64,000 nucleotides of DNA, from the NCBI RefSeq assembly GCF_003233725.1, contig NZ_QKQV01000002.1, positions 1 to 64,000 of the forward strand, given 5' to 3'. Below, one piece after another: positions 58,532 through 64,000 of this stretch (position 1 is the stretch's first letter; each line of letters begins with the position of its first letter). The position numbers and the translations under genes are program-made. The notes beneath the pieces were generated by a model that saw nothing but the letters and a program-made list of their open reading frames with translations, was not told the origin of the DNA and searched no databases. Source of the DNA: Mesonia sp. K7 (lineage in GTDB: Bacteria; Bacteroidota; Bacteroidia; Flavobacteriales; Flavobacteriaceae).

Positions 58532-59329
58532 ATGAGTTCTGACACACCAAAAAAACTATCCATTCTGGTCACTCAGGATGGATTTTCTTTTTCTATCGGA
58601 AATGAAAATAGCATTACCGATTACCAAAGCAAATATTTTAAAAAACCTCAAAACCCTGACAAGTTATTGCAAGAGATGAGTCTTTTGTTGGAAAAAGAGG
58701 TTTTCAAAAAATATGCTGTGCAAGATTTACAATTAAGGGTTACCTACTCCAACTCACTTTTTACGATTGTTCCTGAGTCTTATTTCGATGAAAACCACCT
58801 GACCGACTACCTTAAATTTAACACCAAACTCCTTGCGACCGACTTTGTGACTTACGACGAAACCCAAACAGGTGATGCAAAAACCGTTTATATTCCGTAT
58901 GTAAACATCAATAACTACTTGTTTGAAAAATTTGGGGAGTTCGACTACCAACATTTGGCAACCTTACTTCTCAATTCGCTAGAAGCGGAAGAAAATAATG
59001 AAGATAAAAAAGCGCATTTAGAAATTTTTGAAACCCATTTTTACCTGCGTGTTTCCGAAAATAAAAAACTAATTTTACTCAATAGCTTCAACTACCAAAC
59101 CAAAGAAGATCTGTTGTATTATGTATTGTTTACTTTTGAGCAACTTCACCTCGACCCCAACACATTAGCAGTAAGTTTAAGTGGAAAAATAAAAGAAAAT
59201 GACGAAATCTACAGTTTACTCTACAGGTACATTAGAAATGTAAAATTGGTAGCTCCAGCAGAAATTGCTGAAACTTTGCGCCCAAAAATCAATTATCCCA
59301 ACCAACTTATTTTTAGACATTTCGCGTGA
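58532..59329 (+). CDS. DUF3822 family protein
   Basis: A 265-residue cytosolic protein found in Bacteroidota beside rsmD. It starts at the ATG at 58532, because an earlier in-frame codon at 58511 would overlap the preceding gene more deeply. The family pattern is recognisable: KKLSILVTQDGFSFSIGNEN, then FTIVPESYFDENHLTDYLKF near 85, VYIPYVNINNYLFEKFGEFD near 125 and HFYLRVSENKKLILLNSFNY near 175. These segments recall an actin-like/ASKHA fold, but no ATP-binding motif is clear. Its TGA stop overlaps the GTG start of rsmD by 4 bp, indicating translational coupling. Confidence 0.88.
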   Translation: MSSDTPKKLSILVTQDGFSFSIGNENSITDYQSKYFKKPQNPDKLLQEMSLLLEKEVFKKYAVQDLQLRVTYSNSLFTIVPESYFDENHLTDYLKFNTKLLATDFVTYDETQTGDAKTVYIPYVNINNYLFEKFGEFDYQHLATLLLNSLEAEENNEDKKAHLEIFETHFYLRVSENKKLILLNSFNYQTKEDLLYYVLFTFEQLHLDPNTLAVSLSGKIKENDEIYSLLYRYIRNVKLVAPAEIAETLRPKINYPNQLIFRHFA

Positions 59330-59868
59330 GAATTATTTCAGGAAAATATAAAGGTAAACGACTTATCGCACCTAAAAAATTACCGATAAGACCCACCACA
59401 GATATCGCCAAAGAAGGCTTGTTCAACATTTTGCGCAACCGTTATTATTTTGACGAAATCAGGGTTTTGGATTTATTTTCGGGTTCGGGTAACATCGCTT
59501 ATGAATTTGCTTCGAGAGGTGTCGAAGAAATCACCGCTGTCGATAATCACGTGGGTTGTTTACAATTCATCAATAAAACAGCACAAGAATTAGAGTTCAA
59601 TATCCATACCATCAAAAGTGATGTATATAGGTTTTTAGAGCACCATTCAGGTTCATACGATATTATTTTTGCCGATCCTCCTTATGATTTCACCGACGAA
59701 CAGTTTCAACAAATTGCACAATTGGTTTTCGAGAGTGATTTATTAGCAGAAGAAGGTACACTTATCATCGAGCACGCCAAGCATACCCAACTCAACACCA
59801 CCGAAAACTTTGTAGAAGACCGAAAATATGGCGGTTCGGTATTTAGTTTCTTTCAGAAAAAAGCATAA
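59326..59868 (+). CDS. rsmD: 16S rRNA (guanine(966)-N2)-methyltransferase
   Basis: A 180-residue SAM-dependent enzyme that modifies G966 of 16S rRNA in the 30S subunit. The start is a GTG that overlaps the DUF3822 stop (GTGA). Motifs are RIISGKYKGKRLIAPKKLPI, RPTTDIAKEGLFNIL, the SAM-binding DLFSGSGNIAYEFASRGVEE at about 48, DNHVGCLQFI, and the catalytic ADPPYDF at about 116, in the place of the usual NPPY/DPPY. GTLIIEHAKHTQL follows. Length fits RsmD (about 180-200). High confidence. Confidence 0.95.
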   Translation: MRIISGKYKGKRLIAPKKLPIRPTTDIAKEGLFNILRNRYYFDEIRVLDLFSGSGNIAYEFASRGVEEITAVDNHVGCLQFINKTAQELEFNIHTIKSDVYRFLEHHSGSYDIIFADPPYDFTDEQFQQIAQLVFESDLLAEEGTLIIEHAKHTQLNTTENFVEDRKYGGSVFSFFQKKA

Positions 59869-59869
59869 T

Positions 59870-61852
59870 CTACTCTTTTTTCGTACGTAAAGCTTGTATT
59901 TTTTGATGGTTAGGGAATTTTTTGAATCCATCTATAACCAAGGTGTTTAGTTCTTGTCGGTTATATTTTAAACGAATAAGTGCCGTGATGTATTCATAAT
60001 AAGCATCGCCATTACTTTCGTTGTATTGACTAAACGCTTTATAAATTTCCTTTACTTCCTCAGGTTTGCCTGCTTGTCCGGCAGCAGCAATTGCATTTTT
60101 ATAATAAAGCATATACCTAGGTTTCATCATAAAAGCTTTTTTGGCATATGCATTGGCACTGTCTATTGCTTTGGTTTTAAAGTAAATAATACTTTTGGTG
60201 TGTGCAACATACGCTGTATAAGGACTATATTGTTGCACGCTATCTAAAACCTTTAACGCTTTATTGTATTTTTTAAAATAAATTAAGTAATTAGCCATTT
60301 TTACACCAATTGGTTCTGTATCTTCCGCAATCGAAGGAAAAGAAGGCATTTTTTCTGAGATTTGATGATAACTGTATTTGGGGTTAAGTGGTGCTCCTTT
60401 GGTAATATGAGCTTTTTCTGAACTCATGAGTTGCTGGAATTCAAAAGACTGATAGATTTTATAATTACCATAAACGGTTGTTACGCTTAAAGCGGAAATA
60501 ATTATAGGTAAAACATAGTTTTTAGAACCACTCTGCAACAAAGTTTCCTTCTCTGAATAGTGTAGTGAAGCTATTCCGCCGAGAGCGAAAACAAAGAAAA
60601 CCTGAATAGGTGGTCGACTCATCGGAAAATTAAACATACAGTCAAAGAAATAAGCAATCAGCACACATAAGAACAATACTGAGAACCACTTTTCTCCACT
60701 TGTAGATTTATCTTTACTTAAAAATATTTTGATGCAAAAGAATACAGCGATACCTATCAATGCTAGATAAACCAGCATATTGACAAGACCTGTTTCTGCT
60801 GCAATATGTAAAAACTCGTTGTGCGGATGTCTCGATACTTTATTTCCGTTGGTGAGTGTATTGTAATATTGCGGAATATACAACTCGTAATTTCCTAAAC
60901 CGTAACCCGTAATAGGTTTATCTGCAATAAAACCTAAGGTATTGTCCCAATACTTTAAGCGAATATGCTTTTTGATAGGTTTACGTACAATACTTTCAAC
61001 AAAACTTGTTGGTTGAGTTCCTTTCTTTAGATTTCTAGTTTTTATACTGCTATCGAGCATATTGAAAGCTAAAAAAGAAAGAATTAGCAATCCACAGAAG
61101 ATGCCAATTTTTATTCCTAACTTTTTTCTATTTTCAGCGGTTTTAAATAAATAAAAAAGTAAAACCAAAACGATGATTATTAACGCCAGAAAGCTAGCTT
61201 TAGAGTTAATAGCCATAATACATATCAAGCTTAATAATAACGTGATAGAAGCTAATACCTTAAGTAGAAGTTTAGGATGGAACAACGTGTAGATTACCAA
61301 TGGAAGTTTCATCACCAACGAAAAAGCAAATACGTTTTTGTTTCCTAAATTTCCTTTTATTCCAGACCAAATTCCTCTAATATTATCGCTATATAAATTT
61401 TTAAAAACAGTGAAAACTTCAGAAGAAACCTCAAAAAAAGTAATAACTGTAACAATAACCGCTAAAGTTTTTAATAAAGCTAAACGCTTATAAAGCAACA
61501 AGAAAAACACAATCGCCATAACCCAAGTAGTCAGGTGTGTTACCAACGTACTTATGCTCTGCGGAATATTAATCGCAAAAAAAATAGAAACACTACTTAA
61601 CGCCAAAAAGACTGTAAGTAAACCAATTAAAATATTATACTTAAAAAGAGAAAAACGAAGTAAGGTCTTTTGTTTGGTGATGATATATCCCAAAGCAATC
61701 GTGTTGATGACCGAAATCAACAACCAATGTAAACCTTTATAATCTATCAGATAGTCCGCAGAAAATAATTCTACTAGAAAATAAGAAGTTAAAATAAGAA
61801 GTGGGAATAAGTTTTCGTTTTTAAAAATGGGTTGATTAGCCGTGTTTTTCAT
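59870..61852 (-). CDS. O-antigen ligase-family membrane protein with C-terminal TPR region
   Basis: A 660-residue inner-membrane protein with about 12 membrane segments across residues 15-450 and a soluble C-terminal region. The Wzy_C signature HPHNEFLHIAAETGLVNMLV lies at about residue 352, after the large periplasmic loop containing GYGLGNYELYIPQYYNTL. Residues 520-655 form helical TPR-like pairs (YNKALKVLDSVQQYSPYTAY, DSANAYAKKAFMMKPRYMLY, GDAYYEYITALIRLKYNRQE). Bacteroidota proteins of this design are annotated as O-antigen ligases or as Wzy-like/protein glycosylation ligases. The stop lies one base from the rsmD stop (convergent). Confidence 0.88.
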   Translation of the reverse strand: MKNTANQPIFKNENLFPLLILTSYFLVELFSADYLIDYKGLHWLLISVINTIALGYIITKQKTLLRFSLFKYNILIGLLTVFLALSSVSIFFAINIPQSISTLVTHLTTWVMAIVFFLLLYKRLALLKTLAVIVTVITFFEVSSEVFTVFKNLYSDNIRGIWSGIKGNLGNKNVFAFSLVMKLPLVIYTLFHPKLLLKVLASITLLLSLICIMAINSKASFLALIIIVLVLLFYLFKTAENRKKLGIKIGIFCGLLILSFLAFNMLDSSIKTRNLKKGTQPTSFVESIVRKPIKKHIRLKYWDNTLGFIADKPITGYGLGNYELYIPQYYNTLTNGNKVSRHPHNEFLHIAAETGLVNMLVYLALIGIAVFFCIKIFLSKDKSTSGEKWFSVLFLCVLIAYFFDCMFNFPMSRPPIQVFFVFALGGIASLHYSEKETLLQSGSKNYVLPIIISALSVTTVYGNYKIYQSFEFQQLMSSEKAHITKGAPLNPKYSYHQISEKMPSFPSIAEDTEPIGVKMANYLIYFKKYNKALKVLDSVQQYSPYTAYVAHTKSIIYFKTKAIDSANAYAKKAFMMKPRYMLYYKNAIAAAGQAGKPEEVKEIYKAFSQYNESNGDAYYEYITALIRLKYNRQELNTLVIDGFKKFPNHQKIQALRTKKE

Positions 61853-61870
61853 TCCATAAATTTAAAAAAA

Positions 61871-62185
61871 AGAGCAGATGTATAAGCCGGATTCTGTATT
61901 TTCTTGCGAAAACCCTTATCATTTATCTACGGTTTTTGTTGCCAAAAACCTTTAGCTGTCTACCCTCCAACATCGGTCGAGCAACCTCAAACGTTGGTTT
62001 ACATGACATTTCACCGCATAGAGTTTACCTGATTTCACTACAGCATTACCTGTACATTCTTTCTGTTGCACTTGTCCTTACCTCACGGCAGACGGCCGTT
62101 AGCCGCTATGCTTCTCTGTGGTGTCCGGACTTTCCTTCCCGAATCCCGATAGCTATCGAGACGGAACGATAAGGCCATCTGCTCG
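61871..62185 (-). ncRNA. rnpB: RNase P RNA component (class A)
   Basis: A region of about 315 nt with the universally conserved elements of bacterial RNase P RNA on the minus strand: GAGCAGATGGCC near the 5' end, GGAAGGAAAGTCCGGAC (62139-62123) as the CR-I core, and GAATCCGGCTTATACATCTG at the 3' end pairing back to the start through GCAGATG/CATCTGC. It matures tRNA 5' ends. Exact ends are estimated from this terminal pairing. Confidence 0.93.
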
Positions 62186-62238
62186 CTGCAAAGATAAAGT
62201 TTATTCATTTGTTTTTCCTAATTCATTTAAAATGGAAC

Positions 62239-62246
62239 TAAATTTG
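62239..62246 (+). promoter_or_regulatory. Bacteroidetes -7 box candidate upstream of the GH16 gene
   Basis: TAAATTTG matches TAnnTTTG and ends 19 bp before the ATG at 62266. A TTTG at 62208 is somewhat too far upstream to be a regular -33 box. Confidence 0.4.
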
Positions 62247-62265
62247 CTTTCGTTTACACGGAATT

Positions 62266-63099
62266 ATGAGCCGCATTCAGAAAACCATATTGCTTATTTT
62301 ATGTATCATGATAAATTTTACCAACGAGTCGACAGCCCAAAAATTTGAACTCGTTTGGGACGAAAGTTTTAATTATTCGGGTAAACCTGATCCGGCAAAA
62401 TGGAATTACGAAACTGGCTATATCCGAAACCAAGAACACCAATATTATACCAAACGAAAAAAAAATGTACGCGTAAAAGATGGTAAACTCATCATTACTG
62501 CTCGCAAAGAAGCATACAAAAACAAAGCCTTCGACAAAGATTCGACCAATTGGCGTCACAACAAAGAAATTGCCGAATACACTTCGGGAAGCATCAATAC
62601 TTTTAAAAAATTTCATATTCAGTACGGAAAAATAGAAGTTCGAGCCAAATTACCCAAAGGCAATGGTATTTGGGCGGCCATTTGGATGATGAGTATCGAT
62701 CTCGAAACTTTAGGTTGGCCCAATGCCGGTGAAATAGATATTATGGAATATGTCGGTAAAGAACCCAATACCATTCACAGCACGGTGCATTATCCTTGGG
62801 AAAACTTTTTGGGTTACGCCTCTAAAGGAGGAAAAATAGACCTCGAAAATCTCACCGAAGATTTTCACACCTATACCATTGTTTGGGACGCAGAAAAAAT
62901 AGATTTTATGGTCGATTCCAACAGCTATTTTTCGTTTAATTTAGCTGAAATTAGTGAAGAAAACCATCCTTTCCGTCGTCCATTTTATCTGATTATCAAC
63001 CTTGCTCTTGGCGGAAACTGGCCTGGAAAAATCGACAAAAGTATTTTCCCTCAGGAGTTTATCATCGATTATGTAAAAGTGTATAAAAAAGTAGATTAA
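62266..63099 (+). CDS. Glycoside hydrolase family 16 (laminarinase-like)
   Basis: A 277-residue exported beta-glucanase-fold enzyme. The signal peptide covers about residues 1-24 (ILLILCIMINFTNESTAQ). The jelly-roll core shows KFELVWDESFNYSGKPDPAK, then WNYETGYIRNQEHQYYTKRK, SGSINTFKKFHIQYGKIEVR and the catalytic motif GEIDIMEYVG, where Glu156 is the nucleophile, Asp158 assists and Glu161 is the acid/base. GLY-like YLIINLALGGNWPGKID and IIDYVKVYKK close the fold. Position and lack of a long loop favour endo-1,3(4)-beta-glucanase (laminarin-type) activity. It has no T9SS tail, so it is probably periplasmic. Confidence 0.93.
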   Translation: MSRIQKTILLILCIMINFTNESTAQKFELVWDESFNYSGKPDPAKWNYETGYIRNQEHQYYTKRKKNVRVKDGKLIITARKEAYKNKAFDKDSTNWRHNKEIAEYTSGSINTFKKFHIQYGKIEVRAKLPKGNGIWAAIWMMSIDLETLGWPNAGEIDIMEYVGKEPNTIHSTVHYPWENFLGYASKGGKIDLENLTEDFHTYTIVWDAEKIDFMVDSNSYFSFNLAEISEENHPFRRPFYLIINLALGGNWPGKIDKSIFPQEFIIDYVKVYKKVD

Positions 63100-63104
63100 G
63101 CTCC

Positions 63105-63133
63105 TTGTTTTTTGGTGGCAATTTTTATCTTTG
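63105..63133 (+). promoter_or_regulatory. Bacteroidetes-type promoter candidate for dnaX
   Basis: TTG at 63105-63107 and TATCTTTG at 63126-63133, separated by 18 bp, match the -33/-7 pattern (TTG, TAnnTTTG). The ATG begins 6 bp after the -7 box, so a transcript would be leaderless or nearly so. Confidence 0.5.
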
Positions 63134-63139
63134 TTAACG

Positions 63140-64000
63140 ATGGAACACTTTATAGTATCAGCTCGCAAGTATCGCCCAAACACCTTTGAAGATGTGGTTG
63201 GACAACAGGCGATTACCAAAACTTTAGAGAATGCTATAAAAAATAATCACTTGGCTCAAGCATTACTGTTTACGGGTCCGCGTGGTGTTGGAAAAACAAC
63301 CTGCGCTAGAATTCTCGCTAAGAAAATTAACCAAGAAGCTTTAGAGGAAAAAACCGATAGTGACTTTGCCTTTAATATTTTTGAGCTGGATGCGGCTTCT
63401 AACAATTCGGTCGACGACATTAGAAATCTTATCGACCAGGTTCGCATACCACCACAAACCGGAAAATATAAAGTTTACATCATCGACGAGGTGCATATGC
63501 TTTCTTCTGCAGCTTTTAATGCCTTTTTAAAAACCTTAGAAGAACCACCAAAGCATGCTATTTTTATTTTAGCAACTACTGAAAAGCACAAAATCATCCC
63601 AACCATTTTATCGCGTTGCCAGATTTTTGATTTTAAACGTATTCGGGTAGCTGATGCAAAAGCTTACCTCGCAAGGATTGCCGAAAATGAAGGTGTGCAA
63701 GCCGAAGATGATGCTTTGCATATCATCGCACAAAAAGCAGACGGAGCGATGCGTGATGCGCTATCTATTTACGATCGTGTGATTAGTTATAGCGGGAAAA
63801 AACTTACTAAAGAAGCGGTTGCCGAGAATCTAAACGTGCTGGATTATGACGTTTATTTTACTTCAACAGCATATATGTTGGAAAATAAAATCCCGGAGCT
63901 TCTCCTCTACTTCAATGAGATTTTAGGCAAAGGTTTTGACGGACAACATTATATCGCTGGTTTGGCTTCACATTTTAGGGATTTGTGGGTTTGCAAAAAC
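63140..64000 (+). CDS. dnaX: DNA polymerase III subunit gamma/tau, 5' part
   Basis: The first 287 codons of the clamp-loader ATPase; the frame is open at the window end. The N-terminus FIVSARKYRPNTFEDVVGQQ, then Walker A TGPRGVGKTTCARILAKK at about residue 45, DEVHMLSSAAFNAFLKTLEE (Walker B with DEVH) at about 117, ILATTEKHKIIPTILSRCQI (sensor 1 and the SRC motif) at about 144 and ADGAMRDALSIYDRVIS (sensor 2) at about 210 are all present. The zinc-binding Cys cluster found in E. coli DnaX between Walker A and DEVH is absent: the segment reads INQEALEEKTDSDFAFNIFE. Assignment is secure. Confidence 0.96.
   Translation, partial: MEHFIVSARKYRPNTFEDVVGQQAITKTLENAIKNNHLAQALLFTGPRGVGKTTCARILAKKINQEALEEKTDSDFAFNIFELDAASNNSVDDIRNLIDQVRIPPQTGKYKVYIIDEVHMLSSAAFNAFLKTLEEPPKHAIFILATTEKHKIIPTILSRCQIFDFKRIRVADAKAYLARIAENEGVQAEDDALHIIAQKADGAMRDALSIYDRVISYSGKKLTKEAVAENLNVLDYDVYFTSTAYMLENKIPELLLYFNEILGKGFDGQHYIAGLASHFRDLWVCKN

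Overview
The window looks like a chromosomal segment of a flavobacterium (Bacteroidota, family Flavobacteriaceae). The evidence is the low-GC sequence, two proteins with type IX secretion (T9SS) sorting tails, a SusC/SusD pair with an ECF sigma/FecR system, a fused alpha/beta E1 dehydrogenase, KdsB, DUF3822, DUF4251 and DUF1835 proteins, and several upstream boxes of the Bacteroidetes -7 type (TAnnTTTG). The genus cannot be fixed from the sequence alone. Most of it is ordinary chromosome broken by short accessory patches. No integrase, transposase, phage gene, CRISPR array or rRNA operon was seen.

Layout. 0-4.4 kb: aroC, a dicarboxylate/glutamate-type symporter and an SLC13-type permease. 4.4-6.6 kb: two AT-rich unknown genes with cassette-like borders, then about 0.9 kb of gene-free repeats. 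6.6-8.4 kb: small stress-type genes (DUF7218-like, PfpI, flavodoxin-like oxidoreductase). 8.6-12.0 kb: an arsenic operon (arsR, DUF6428, LMW-phosphatase-type reductase, ACR3 pump, TauE/SafE). A related repeat of about 135 bp lies on each side of this whole block. 12.2-16.2 kb: a DCC protein, a MutS2 without Smr domain, ung and a beta-barrel protein. 16.2-22.2 kb: a very tight six-gene minus-strand operon (2OG oxygenase, SUI1, DUF1835, nucleoside phosphorylase, polyphosphate kinase, cytosolic binding-protein fold). 22.4-33 kb: a T9SS adhesin-like protein, fused branched-chain 2-oxoacid dehydrogenase E1, a run of lipoproteins and OmpA proteins, and a PagL-like protein encoded with a carbonic anhydrase. 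33-33.8 kb: a second repeat-filled gap.

33.8-47.1 kb is the most coherent accessory system: SusC and SusD followed by a calcineurin-type phosphoesterase and a glycerophosphodiester phosphodiesterase, with FecR upstream. The likely partner ECF sigma factor lies 4.2 kb away, separated from fecR by a plus-strand two-component system and a secreted beta-propeller protein. I read it as a regulated uptake locus for a phosphodiester-containing nutrient. 47.2-48.9 kb holds a GIY-YIG nuclease gene bracketed by identical 62-bp palindromic repeats, then three tandem genes for small, charged, probably disordered proteins that share a DKNK start; two of them are under 60 codons. 49-64 kb returns to housekeeping and envelope genes: tRNA-Ser(UGA), an Old Yellow Enzyme, an MFS pump, HPF, an M28 peptidase, KdsB, a RecD-like helicase, DUF3822-rsmD, an O-antigen-ligase-like protein, RNase P RNA, a GH16 glucanase and the 5' part of dnaX.
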